From Elymus sibiricus (Eukaryota > Streptophyta > Magnoliopsida > Poales > Poaceae): 64,000 nt of DNA. The position numbers were made by a program, and so were the translations under genes. Below are positions 1-10,912 of this stretch, one piece after another. Where the stretch lies: contig CM077676.1 in the NCBI GenBank assembly GCA_039707655.1, positions 378,204,114 to 378,268,113 on the forward strand, given 5' to 3'. Under the pieces are notes generated by a model, which was not told where the DNA came from, searched no databases, and saw only the letters and a list, made by a program, of their open reading frames with translations. Numbering within the stretch: the stretch's first letter is position 1; every line of letters starts with the position of its first letter.

Positions 1-19
1 AGGGCCAAGGGGTGTTACA
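1..19 (+). repeat. Terminal 19 bp of a third ~4-kb TGTGACGCC-type LTR (edge-truncated)
   Basis: The window opens with a stretch ending GGGGTGTTACA. The two complete ~4-kb LTRs in this window end the same way (GATGTTACA, and GGGTGTTACA on the opposite strand). Immediately after it, sequence matching the 3' UTR of related elements resumes. The next five bases, ACGTG at 20-24, would be the target duplication. The partner lies outside the window, so the insertion is inferred. Confidence 0.5.
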
Positions 20-1520
20 ACGTGATGCTTGCCAAGAGAAAAAATAACAATGGAATAGAGGAGAACACTATTGACTCATGCATAAAAGTAAATACATAAA
101 GTAAAAGATAGGCCCTTCACAGAGGGAAGCAGAGGTTTTCATGCGCTTTTTATTTTTGCATGTGCAAACTCTTAATGCAAAGGAACGTCACTTTATATTG
201 CCCCTTGTGATAGCGACCTTTATTATGCAGTCTGTCGCTTTTATTTCTCCACCATCACAAGATCGTACAAAGCTTATTTTCCCTTACAATAAAAGTTCAT
301 ACATATTTAGGAGCAATTTTTATTGCTTTTGCACCGATGTTAACTTACTTGAAGGATCTTATTCAATCCATAGGTAGATATACTGGACTCTCATGGCATG
401 AAACTGGGTTTAAGGGTTTTTGGATGCACAAGTAGTATCTCTACTTAGTACGGAATTTTTGGCTAGCAAAAGATAGGGGGCAAGCATCACATGTTAGAGG
501 ATCCAAAACAATATAACTTCTATGTGAATATAAGCAAACATAACTCCTTACATTGTCTTCCTTGTCCAACGTTGACTATTTGACATAGAATATTTAATGG
601 GGGCTCACAATCATAAAAGATGTCCAAGATAGTATATCTATTTGTGAGACCTCTCTTCCTTTATTACTTTTTCATGAATTGCAACAATGACCAATGTTAT
701 GTTTGTCAACTTCCAACAAGTTTTATCAATTATACTTCTTTTATGTGAAGTCATCACTCCCCATGGGATTAGCATATGATCTTACTTTTTATTCTCTTTA
801 TTTATTTCTAAGATTGGAACAACAAAAGCAAAGCACTCAACTCAAACTACTCTTTGTTATATAGCTTTCACACATGATTACATAGATAGAACACGAAGCA
901 AGCACTCGAAACTAAATCATACTAAAACTTTATTCTTCTAAATCACGAAATAACTAAGGATCGAACTAGGATAGATAATGATGATAAAAGTGATGGTGAT
1001 ACAATACCGGGGCACCTCCCCCAATCTTGGCACAAGCCAAGGGTGGTGCCCATACCCATGTACTCAAGTCTCCTTCTTCGGTGATGGTGGTGATGAAGTG
1101 ATAGGCTGGTCCTTCAAAATATTTAGTAAGATGTCCTTCAAACTCTGGACTTCCCGAAGCAATTGCTGAATCGCGGTGGCGTTCTTTTGCACTTCAAGCA
1201 TAATATGTTTATTTTCCGGCCACCATGAGCCTTTTCCTGCATCATTCTCACTTGGACGGGAAATATCCCAATTGGAAGGTATGTGCATACGAGGGGTATT
1301 TTCAATCCCATAGTTGTGAACCAAATTATGAAAATTGTTCCGATGTAACCTGTGTAAGGGTCACCTTGGGGAAGATTCATCTTGAATCTCTTGGCTTCTT
1401 TGGCTCATCACCGTCCTCATGGCTTGATGGGGATTCGGAGTGGTGGAGATACCAGCCAGAGTACCTCTCTCAGAGGCCGGAGGGTGAACTTCCAATGAAT
1501 CCCCCTCCTCTTCCTCCATG
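20..1520 (-). repeat. 3' untranslated region of Gypsy element Z (left of the B insertion)
   Basis: This stretch is the distal part of minus-strand element Z. Reverse-complemented, bases 20-700 match the 3' UTR of element I (60330-60850) closely, including the AAGCATCA, GGATCCTCTAAC and CTCTGCTTCCCTCTGTGAAGG blocks. The 3' LTR of Z lies beyond the left edge. Only the end of the post-integrase ORF (1064-1520) is coding-like. Confidence 0.7.
1064..1520 (-). pseudogene. C-terminal part of the post-integrase ORF of element Z
   Basis: Reading the minus strand, the frame that starts at 19149 and is broken by element B at the GTGAC target site resumes here. It runs to a stop at 1064-1066, with one in-frame TGA at 1361-1363. 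Together with the 19068-19149 piece it gives roughly 185 residues. The predicted protein is hydrophilic and ends with a helix that looks coiled-coil-like (IQQLLREVQSLKDILLNIL) and a Ser/Pro/Lys-rich tail. It occupies the position of the extra 3' ORF (env position) of Athila-type elements. I recognise no domain. It is not an envelope protein by any feature I can see: there is no signal peptide and no membrane segment. Confidence 0.55.
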
Positions 1521-1525
1521 GTGAC

Positions 1526-2007
1526 TGATATGTCTCCAATGTATCTATAATTAATGAAGTATTCATGCCATGTTTATAAAAAAATTATATGGTTTTGGTA
1601 GGATTTGAATAGAACTAACCCGGACTGACGATGTTTTCAGCAGAACTACCGTGGTGTTGTTTTTTGTGTAGAAATAAAAGTTCTCGGAATGGGCCCAAAA
1701 TTTATGGTAATTTTTTATGGACCTAAAGAGACCCACGGAGCACTGGAGCTAGACCAGGAGGTGGCCGAGGGCGCCACAAGCCTGGGGGGCGTGCCCCCCG
1801 AGCTTGTGGGACCCTCGGGCACCCCCTAACGTGATTCCAATGCCAAATATTCCTATAAATAGAGAAAACCCCAGAAAGAAACCTAGAACTTCCACGCCGT
1901 CGCCGCAAGCCTCTGTACTGAAGCAATCTCATCCGGAGCCCTGTTCCGGCACTCTGCCGGAGGGGGAAATAATCACCGGGGGCCATCTTCACCATCCCGG
2001 CGGTCTC
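1526..2007 (+). repeat. 5' LTR of B, first part (U3 and start of transcript)
   Basis: It starts TGATATGTCTCC, a variant of TGATACGTCTCC, and breaks at the target site of element A. It holds the GC-rich quasi-palindrome at about 1763-1820 and a TATA box (CCTATAAATAGAG, about 1852-1864), so the promoter lies here. The leader after the TATA box continues to 2007 and resumes at 8668. Confidence 0.9.
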
Positions 2008-3573
2008 TGCTACTTGTAGCTTGCGTTGGTATTTTCCCCGAAGAGGAAGGGATGATGCAGCAGAGTAGAGATAAGTATTTCCCTCAGTTATGAAACCAAG
2101 GTTATCGAACTACTAGGAGAATCAAGCAACACCTCGTTAGCAGCACCTGCACACAAACAACAAATCCTTGCACCCAACGCAAACGAGAGGTTGTCAATCC
2201 CTCGGCGGTCAATTGCAAGATTAAATTGTATGTGATAGATAGATAGATAGAAACAAAAATACAAAATAAAATAAATAAAAGAAAATGGCAGCAATATTTT
2301 TTAGGGTTTTAGTAATATTATTTAGATAGACCCGGGGGCCATAGTTTTCACTAGAGGCTTCTCTCGAGAAAATAGCATACGGTGGGTAGACAAATTACTG
2401 TTGGGGAATTGATAGAAAAGCAAATAATCATGACGATATCCAAGGCAATGATCATGTATATAGGCATCATGTCCGAGACAAGTAGACCGACTCCTGCCTG
2501 CATCTAATACTATTACTCCACACATCGACCGCTATCCAGCATGCATCTAGTGTATTAAGTCCATAAAGAACGGAGTAACACCTTAAGAACGATGACATGA
2601 TATAGACAAGATAAACTCACGTATGAATAAACCCCATCTTTTTACCCTTAATAGCAACGATACATACATGTCATGTCCCTTTTTGTCACTAGGATTGAGC
2701 ACCGCAAGATCGAACACATTACAAAGCACCTCTTCCCATGGCAAGATAAATCAATCTAGTTAGCCAAACCAAATTAATAGATCAGAGAAGAAATATGAAG
2801 CTATAATAATCATGCATAAAAGAGTGCAGCAAAGACTCAAATATATTCATGGATAATCTGATCATAAACTCACAATTCATCGGATCCCAACAAACACACC
2901 GCAAAAAGTGATTACATCGGATAGAACTCCAAGAACATCGAGGAGAACATTGTATTGAAGATCAAAAAGAGAGAAGAAGCCATCTAGCTACTAACTATGG
3001 ACCCGAAGGTCTGTGGCAAACTACTCACGCATCATCGGAAGGGCAATAAGGTTCATGTAGAGCCCCTCCGTGATCGATTCCCCCCTCCGGCGGTGTACCG
3101 GAGAAGGCCTCCAGATGGTATCTCTCTGGGACAGAAACTTGTGGCGGCGGAAAAAGTATTTCGTGGACTCCCCTAAGGGTTTCTGATTTTTCCTGAATTT
3201 ATAGTGGTGGAATTAGGTCAAACGGAGCTAGGGTGGGCCCACGAGGCACCAGGGCGTGCCTGCCCCCCCAGGCGCGCCCTGGTGGCTCGTGGCCACCTCC
3301 TCTGGCGTCTGGTCTTCTCCCGAAGCTTCTAGTGTTTATCTTGTCTAGAAAAAAAATCTCCAAAAAGTTTCGTGGCATTTGGACTTTGTTTGGTATTGAT
3401 TTTCTGTAAAACGAAAACAGGGCAGAAAACAGCAACTGGCACTGGGCACTAAGTTAATAGGTTCGTCTCCAAAAATGATATATAATTGCTGTAAATGCAT
3501 ATAAAAACATCCAAGATTGATAATATAACAGCATGGAACAATCAAAAATTATAGATATGTTGGAGACGTATCA
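2008..3573 (-). repeat. 3' LTR of element A
   Basis: On the element strand it starts TGATACGTCTCC and ends CTACAAGTAGCA; 1566 bp. A TATA box (CTATAAATTC) lies at about 3195-3210, just downstream of the GC-rich quasi-palindrome at about 3226-3300. A short GATA microsatellite at about 2232-2252 lies in the R-U5 part. Confidence 0.93.
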
Positions 3574-6091
3574 GCATCCCCAAGCTTAATTACTGCTCGT
3601 CCTCGAGTAGGTAAATGATAAAAACCGAATTTTTGATGTGGAATGCTGCCTATCATATTCATCACATATTCTTTTCTTTTATAGCATGGACATTGGACTT
3701 GAATGATTCAAAGCAATAGTCTATAATTTGACATGAAGATATAAATACTCAAGCATGCTAACAAGCAACCATGTCTTTCAAAATATCAACACTAAAGAAA
3801 GTTGTCCCTAGCCCATTATGCTCAATCATTGATCCATTCATGAAACACACTCGAATATTAGCTACATCCAATGCACAAGTATGACAATAGTGCTCTTAGT
3901 TGGTGCTTTATAAGAGAAGATGGAGACTCAAGTAAAAATAAAAATTGCATAAAAGTAAATAGATAGGCCCTTCGCAGAGGGAAGCAGAGATTTGTCAAAT
4001 GTGCCAGAGCTCAAGGCTGAAATTAAAGAGATAAAAATATTTTGAGAGGCATGATTTTCCTGTCAACGAAAACGACCGAGAATTCCCATTATTTTCCATG
4101 CTAGACACATCATAGGTGGTTCCCAAATAGAAAGTAAAGTTTACTTCCTTTCCACCATTCTTTCACAATCCATGGCTAGCCGTATCCACGGGTGCCCTCC
4201 AAACCAACACTTTTCAAGGAATTTTGTTTTTATTACATTTTGATTTCATTGTGGGACTGGGCATCCCTATTACCAACCATCCTCTCATGTAATGACAAGT
4301 GAATAAACACTCATAGTGAGAATAACACACCTAGCATGGAAAATAATGGCCACCCCCTGCCGCTTCATGAGCGGTACAGGCACACAAAACGAAAAAATTA
4401 TTTTGGAAATTAGAGTTGGCACACGCAAATTTACTTAGAACGACATTGAAATACCGCATATAGGTAGATATAGTGGACTCATTTGGCACAACTTGGGTTT
4501 AAGGATTTTGGATGCACAAGCAGTATTTCCGCTTAGTACAAATGAAGGCTAGCAAATAGATTGAGAAGCAACCAACCAAAAAATGAAAACGGTCATAGAC
4601 ATGCATTGAACATAACTAACACCGAATAATGCACCATAAGTAGGATATAATTTCTTTGCATAACTATTGACTTGATGTGCATGCATAGGGAATCACAAAC
4701 CTTAACACTAATATTCTTACTAAATCACAATTACTCACTAACATGACTCACATATTATCATTTCCATATCGCAAAACTATTGCAAGGAATCACACTTATC
4801 GTATCCAATGATCTATATGAAAGTTTTTATTATATCCCTCTTGAATATTCATCACTTTGGGACTAAATTCATATCTTGTGCAAATTACCATTACTATTGT
4901 CATCTCTCAAAAAGATTTAAGTGAAGCATGAGAGTGCAAATATTTCTTCAAGATTTCATTCTTATCAATTCTCAAAATAATATAAGTGAAGCATGAGAAT
5001 TCATTTCTTCAAAATTTCAATCAACTATCAAAATAATATAAGTGAAGCATGAGAGTTTATTTCTTCAAAATATAGCCACCACCGTGCTCAAAAAGATTTA
5101 AGTGAAGCACTAGAGCAACTGCCTAGCTCAAAAAATTTAAGTGAAGCACATAGAGTATTCTAACAAATGATGATAAACGTGTGGCTCTCTCAAGATAGGT
5201 GTGTTCAGCAAAGATGACTGTGACAAACTAAAAAGCAAACAAAGCAAAGACTCATATAATACAAGACGCTCCAAGTAAAACACATATCATGTGACGAATA
5301 AAAATGTCGCTCCAAGTAAAATTACCGATGGTTGGTAGAAGAAAGGGGGGATGCCTTCCGGGGCATCCCCAAGCTTAGACGCTTGAGTCTTCCTTGAATA
5401 TTACCTTGTGGTGCCTCGGGCATCCCCAAGCTTAGGCTTTTGCTACTCCTTATTCCTTCATCCATCGTGATCTCACCCAAAGCTTGAAAACTTCAATCAC
5501 ACAAAACTCAACAAAACCTTCGTGAGATCCATTAGCTTAACAAAATAAATCACTACTCTAAGTACTGTTGCAAACCCATTCATATTTTATTTTTACATTA
5601 TACCTACTGTACTCTAATTTCACCATGGCTTATACCCCCCGATACAATCCATAGATTCATCAAAACAAGCAAGTAGTGCATCAAAAACAGAATCTGTCAA
5701 AAACAGAACAGTCTGTAGCAATCAATTTAAAAGCCATACTTCTGTAACTCTAAAAATTCGAAAACATTAGGACAACGTGGGAAATTCATATACCAATACT
5801 GTGTAAAAATTTCAGATTTTTTTGACGCTCCAGTACAGAAACAAAATTCTAGCACTGGACACAAAACTTTCTGTTTTCCAAACAGCATCAATTATACTAT
5901 CTTCCAAATCATCCCAAAGGCTTTGCTTGGCACAAACACTAATTAAAAAAAACACAATCATACCAGTAGCATAATTGTGAAAACACACAATAACAGAAAC
6001 AAAAGGTAAAAATTTATTTTATTCATTGGGTTGCCTCCCAAGAAGCTCTTTCTTTATAGCCATTAAGATAGGCTTGAGATTTCAATGAGGC
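3574..6091 (-). repeat. 3' UTR of element A with PPT, minisatellite and PPT-like copies
   Basis: No coding potential was seen over 2.5 kb. The PPT (AAGCTTGGGGATGC on the element strand) abuts the LTR at 3574. Extra AAGCTTGGGGATGCC copies lie at about 5362-5376 and 5419-5433. A degenerate minisatellite with the core TTAAGTGAAGCA (plus strand) occurs five times between 4906 and 5160. Confidence 0.85.
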
Positions 6092-6856
6092 TCATACGAA
6101 AGATAATAATTGAAACACAAGGAGAGCATCAGGAAGCATATGAAAAACACATTTAAGTCTAACATACTTCCTATGGATAGGCATTTTATAGGAAAACAAA
6201 TTATCAAGACAAGCAATATCTAGCATATGCAAATAGGAAGAATGAAGCATTAATAATTTCAACATATCGAGAGGCAATTTAGTAACATGAAAGATTCTAC
6301 AATCATATTTTCCTCTATCATAATAATTACATGTAGGATCATAATCAAATTCAACAAAATAGCCATCATATAAAATTTTCTCTTCACGATCCATATGCAT
6401 GCAAAGTTGACACTCTTCCAAAATAGTGGGATTATTTTTACCTAAAGTTGACACTCTTCCAAAATTATTATTGTAAATATTATTATCAATAGCATATTCA
6501 TCATGAGGCTTAAATAAATTTTCAAGATCATAAGAAGCATTATCACCCCAATCATGATCATTGCAATAAGTAGTGGACATAACAAAATCATCATCCCCAA
6601 GCTTGGAGTTTTGCATATTATTAACACAATTGATATTAATAGTATTTATGATAACATTATTGCAATCATGCTTTTCATTCAAGGATCTATCATGAATCAC
6701 TTTATAAATTTCTTCTTTCAATACTTCATCACAATTTTCAGATTCATGATTTTGAAGCAAAACTTCATAAAGATAATCAAGTGCACTCAACTCACTAGCA
6801 ATTGGTTCATCATAATTGGATCTTTTTAAAAGATTAGCAAGTGGATGAGGATCCAT
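6092..6856 (-). CDS. Conserved acidic ORF of non-autonomous LTR element (copy in A)
   Basis: This is an open frame of 254 codons starting about 215 bp after the PBS on the element strand. Homologous frames occupy the same place in B (9939-10912), G (43234-44086) and I (57558-58334). Shared blocks are the N-terminal leucine-rich stretch, an HDCN motif, a central Asp/Asn/Tyr-rich acidic part, a FVEFDYDPT-like block, NYY(E/D)RGKYxCR, and a basic C-terminal block (HRKYVRLKCVFHML). No CCHC knuckle, protease, RT or integrase motif is present. A is the only copy with an uninterrupted frame to the natural stop, though its middle is shorter than in B. Function is unknown. It takes the place of gag but does not look like gag. 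Confidence 0.75.
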   Translation of the reverse strand: MDPHPLANLLKRSNYDEPIASELSALDYLYEVLLQNHESENCDEVLKEEIYKVIHDRSLNEKHDCNNVIINTININCVNNMQNSKLGDDDFVMSTTYCNDHDWGDNASYDLENLFKPHDEYAIDNNIYNNNFGRVSTLGKNNPTILEECQLCMHMDREEKILYDGYFVEFDYDPTCNYYDRGKYDCRIFHVTKLPLDMLKLLMLHSSYLHMLDIACLDNLFSYKMPIHRKYVRLKCVFHMLPDALLVFQLLSFV

Positions 6857-7071
6857 ATCAATAGATTTTTAGCAAGCAAAGATGCAAGCAAATAGAAGAC
6901 ACATGGCACACAAGCAAAGATAGCAAACGAACAAAAAGGCAAACAGAAAAATATTTTTGTATTTTTGTAAAAACTTTTTAGAAGTGGGGGAGATGAAAAC
7001 GAGAGGGAAATAAAGTAAATGCAAGGAGATGAGAGTTTATGCAAATGTACTTGATAGATGTTGATGATGTC

Positions 7072-7089
7072 TCCCCGATAACGGCGCCA
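7072..7089 (-). promoter_or_regulatory. Primer binding site of A (tRNA-Asp type)
   Basis: On the element strand it reads TGGCGCCGTTATCGGGGA, two mismatches from TGGCGCCGTTGCCGGGGA, the complement of a plant tRNA-Asp 3' end. It lies 11 bp inside the 5' LTR. Confidence 0.85.
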
Positions 7090-7100
7090 GAAATTCTTCC

Positions 7101-8662
7101 TGCTACTTGTAGCTTGCGTTGTTATTTTCCCCGAAGAGGAAGGGATGATGCAGCACAGTAGAGATAAGTATTTCCCTCAGTTATGAAACAAAGGTTATCA
7201 AACCAGTAGGAGAATCACGCAACACCTCGTTAGCAGCACTTGCACACAAACAACAAATCCTTTCACCCAACGCAAACGAGAGGTTGTCAATCCCTCGGTG
7301 GTCAATTGCAAGATTAAATTGTATGTGATAGATAGATAGATTGAAACAAAAATACAAAATAAAATAAATAAAATAAAATGGCAGCAATATTTTTTGGGTT
7401 TTAGTAATATGATTTAGATAGACTCGGGGGCCATAGTTTTCACTAGAGGCTTTTCTCGAGAAAATAGCATACGGTGGGTAGACAAATTACTGTTGGGCAA
7501 TTGATAGAAAAGCAAATAATCATGACGATATCCAAGGCAATGATCATGTATATAGGCATCATGTCTGAGACAAGTAGACCGACTCCTGCTTGTATCTACT
7601 ACTATTACTCCACACATCAACCGCTATCCAGCATGCATCTAGTGTATTAAGTCCATAAAGAACGGAGTAACGCCTTAAGAACGATGACATGATGTAGACA
7701 AGATAAACTCACGTATGAATAAACCCCATCCTTTTACCCTTAATAGCAACGATACATACGTGTCATGTCCCTTTTTGTCACTGGGATTGAGCACCGCAAG
7801 ATCGAACCCATTACAAAGCACCTCTTCCCATGGCAAGATAAATCAATCTAGTTGGCCAAACCAAATCAATAGATCAGAGAAGAAATATGAAGCTATAATA
7901 ATCATGCATAAAAGAGTGCAGCAAAGACTCAAATATATTCATGGATAATCTGATCATAAACTCACAATTCATCGGATCCCAACAAACACACCGCAAAAAG
8001 TGATTACATCGGATAGAACTCCAAGAACATCGAGGAGAACATTGTATTGAAGATCAAAAAGAGAGAAGAAGCCATCTAGCTACTAACTATGGACCCGAAG
8101 GTCTGTGGCAAACTACTCACGCATCATCGGAAGTGCAGCAAGGTTGATGTAGAGCCCCTCCATGATCGATTCCCCCTCCGATGGAGTACCGGAGAAGGCC
8201 TCCAGATGGGATCTCTCTGGAACAGAAACTTGCGGCGGCGAAAAAAGTATTTCGTGGACTCCCCTCAGGGTTTCTGATTTTTCCTGAATTTATAGTGGTG
8301 GAATTAGGTCAAACGGAGTTGGCGTGGGCCCACGAGGCACCAGGGCGCGCCTGCCCCCCCTGGCGCGCCCTGGTGGCTCGTGGCCACCTCCTCTGGCGTC
8401 TGGTCTTCTCCCGAAGCTTCTAGTGTTTATCTTGTACAGAAAAAATCTCCAAAAAGTTTCGTGGCATTTGGACTTCGTTTGGTATTGATTTTCTTTAAAA
8501 CAAAAACAGGGCAGAAAACAGCAACTGGCACTGGGCACTAAGTTAATAGGTTAGTCTCCAAAAATGATATATAATTGCTGTAAATGCATATAAAAACATC
8601 CAAGATTGATAATATAACAGCATGGAATAATAAAAAATTATAGATACGTTGGAGACGTATCA
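7101..8662 (-). repeat. 5' LTR of element A
   Basis: 1562 bp, nearly identical to the 3' LTR at 2008-3573 apart from scattered substitutions and small indels. The GC-rich quasi-palindrome is at about 8316-8392 and the TATA box at about 8285-8300 (minus strand). Confidence 0.93.
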
Positions 8663-8667
8663 GTCTC

Positions 8668-9812
8668 CATGATGAGGAGGGAGTAATTCACCCTCGGGGC
8701 TGAGGGTATGTACCAGTAGCTATGTGTTTGATCTCTCTCTATCTCTCGTGTTCTTGATTTGGAACGATCTTGATGTACCGCGAGCTTTTTTAATATAGTT
8801 GGATCATATGGTGTTTCTTCCCTCTCTATCTTCTTGTGATGAATTGAGTCTTTCCCTTTGAGGTTTCGTTATTGTCGGATTGAATATTTCAGATTTGTGA
8901 ACACTTGATGTATGTCTTGCATGTGGATACCCGTGGTGAGAATGGGGCATTCTATTGAGTCACTTGATGTATGTTTTGGTGATCAACTCGCGGATTCCCG
9001 TGACCTTGGGGTGATCTAGGCATAGGGGTTGGTTGCACGTTTTCATTATCTTTTCTCCGATAAGAAACTTTGGGGTGTTCTTTGAAGTTCTTTGTGTGGA
9101 TTGAATATTATGAATCTGAAGTTGTTTTGATGCATATCAAATAATCAACTCACGGATACTTGTGGTGACATTGGAGTATCTAGGTGACATTAGAGTTGGT
9201 TGATGCGTATCATATGGTGTTATTTTAGTACGTACTCTAGGGCTGTTTGTGACACTTATAGGGATGGCTCAATAGGTTGATTGGAAAGGATAACTTTGAG
9301 GTGGTTTCGTACCCTACAACAATTTCTATCTTATGTTCTCCGCTAATAGGAACTTTGGAGTGATTCTTTATCACACGTTGATGGATTGTTATATGATCCA
9401 ATTATGTTATCATTGTTGAGAGACTGCACTAGTAAAAGTATGAACCCTAGGCCTTGTTTTCAAGCATTGCAATACTGTTTGTGCTCCGTTTTATCACTTG
9501 CTACCTTGATGTTTTTATTTATTCAGATTATAAAAACCTATTTCTACTATACATACTACACTTGCATCACCATCTCTTCGCCGAACTAGTGCACCTATAC
9601 AATTTACCATTGTATTGGGTGTGTTGGGGACACAAGAGATTCCTTGTATTTGATTGCAGGGTTATTTGTGAGAGACCATCTTCATCCTACGCCTCCCACA
9701 GATTGATAAACCTTAGGTCATCCACTTGAGGGAAAATTGCTACTATCCTACAAAACTCTGCGCTTGGAGGCCCAACAGAGTCTACAAGAATAAAGTTGCG
9801 TAGTAGACATCA
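8668..9812 (+). repeat. 5' LTR of B, second part (R-U5)
   Basis: It continues the leader interrupted by A and ends GTAGTAGACATCA. It matches the LTRs of element I over its whole length. Short ORFs in it (for example 9386-9589) recur in all B/I LTRs, but contain stops at differing places and are not treated as genes. Confidence 0.9.
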
Positions 9813-9822
9813 AGCTCTTTTC

Positions 9823-9840
9823 TGGCACCGTTGCCGGGGA
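9823..9840 (+). promoter_or_regulatory. Primer binding site of B (tRNA-Asp type)
   Basis: TGGCACCGTTGCCGGGGA, one mismatch from the tRNA-Asp 3' complement. The CpG at the mismatch has become CA, as expected for a methylated, decaying copy. Confidence 0.88.
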
Positions 9841-9938
9841 GGTGAGTGCTTGAAGGTATATATTTAGATCTTGCAATTGAATCTTTTAGTTTCTTGTTTA
9901 TAACTAGTTTGGTTTATAAAAAAGAAAACTACAAAAAA

Positions 9939-10912
9939 ATGGAATTGAAGTTGCATCAAATGCTTTACCTTTATGATGTCTTTCTTGAAAATAAGGATTC
10001 CGATAATTGTGCTCAATTGTTAGAGGAATTTAAATAAAATGTTTAACATGAGTCCTTTGAATGATGAGCATGATTGCAATGTTGTTAGTATGCTTTCTAT
10101 GAATATCCATAATGCTAATGATATGCAAATCTACAAGCTTGGGGATGCTATGTTTGATGAAGATGATATTTTTAGTCCCCCAAGTTTTGATGAGCAAATT
10201 TATTATGATGATAACATGCCTCCTATTTACGATGATTATATTGATGAAAGTGGGTTTGGAAGAGTGTCAACTCTAGGTAATGATCCCACTATTTTCGAGG
10301 GTGTTGAATCTTTTTACAATATTGATAAAAGTGGATTTGAAGTGGTCATGACTTTATTTAATGATGATTCCACTATTTTGGAAGAGGTTTCAATTGACTA
10401 TGATAACAAAGTTGCTATCTATGATGATTATTGTGATGACATGTATGCTATAAAGAATAATGATAACCATGAAACTTGCCATCATGATTTTAATGTTCAA
10501 ATTGGTTATGTCAATCAAGTATCATAAGATAGTTATTTTGTTGAGTTTGCTCCCACTACTATTGATAAGAATAAATTTGCTTATGTGGAGAGTAATAAAA
10601 ATCCTATGCTTGTAGGTCATGAAAGGAATGCTTTATGTGATAGTTATATTGTTGAATTCATTCATGATACTACTGAAAATTATTATGAGAGAGGAACATA
10701 TGCTTGTAGGATTTTCAATAATATAAAGTTTCCTCTCTATGTGTTGAAAGTTTTGAAGTTACACTTGTTTTGCCTTCCTATGCTAGTTGATTCTTGCTCC
10801 CATAAATTGTTTGTTCACAAAATCTCTATGCATAGGAAGTGGGTTAGGCTTAAATATGCTAGTCATATGCTTCATGATGCTCCCATTATGATTCAATTCT
10901 TTACTTTTATGA
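9939..10912 (+). pseudogene. Conserved acidic ORF of non-autonomous element (copy in B, broken)
   Basis: This is the longest homologue of the unknown ORF also found in A, G and I. The frame starts at ATG 9939 (MELKLHQML...). It is broken by a 2-nt deletion near 10027 that makes a TAA at 10035-10037, and by a second TAA at 10526-10528. Near 10905 a 1-nt loss removes the natural stop, so the frame now runs to 11022. The core (10039-10912) shows the acidic repeat-like blocks DESGFGxVxTL, DKSGFEVVMTL and a YDDYCDDMY stretch. The C-terminal block HRKWVRLKYASHML is shared with A and G. This copy cannot make the full product. Confidence 0.75.

Larger units (their letters stand above)
2008..8662 (-). 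mobile_element. Non-autonomous LTR retrotransposon A (complete, minus strand)
   Basis: It has a perfect 5-bp target duplication GTCTC (2003-2007 and 8663-8667), LTRs at 2008-3573 (3') and 7101-8662 (5'), and TG...CA ends. The length is 6655 bp. The internal part (3574-7100) has the tRNA-Asp PBS, one conserved ORF of 254 codons and a long 3' UTR, with no gag or pol. It is inserted in the 5' LTR of B, so it is younger than B. Confidence 0.95.

Noticed and set aside
2088..2525. Recurring small minus-strand ORFs in A-type LTRs (also 7181-7620, 36968-37249)
   Set aside because: LTR sequence repeated across A and E; no conserved frame beyond sequence identity.
9386..9729. Recurring small ORFs in B and I LTRs (also 18641-18912, 57075-57350, 62701-62963)
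   Set aside because: They recur because the LTRs are homologous. Start and stop positions differ between copies and they lie in R-U5.
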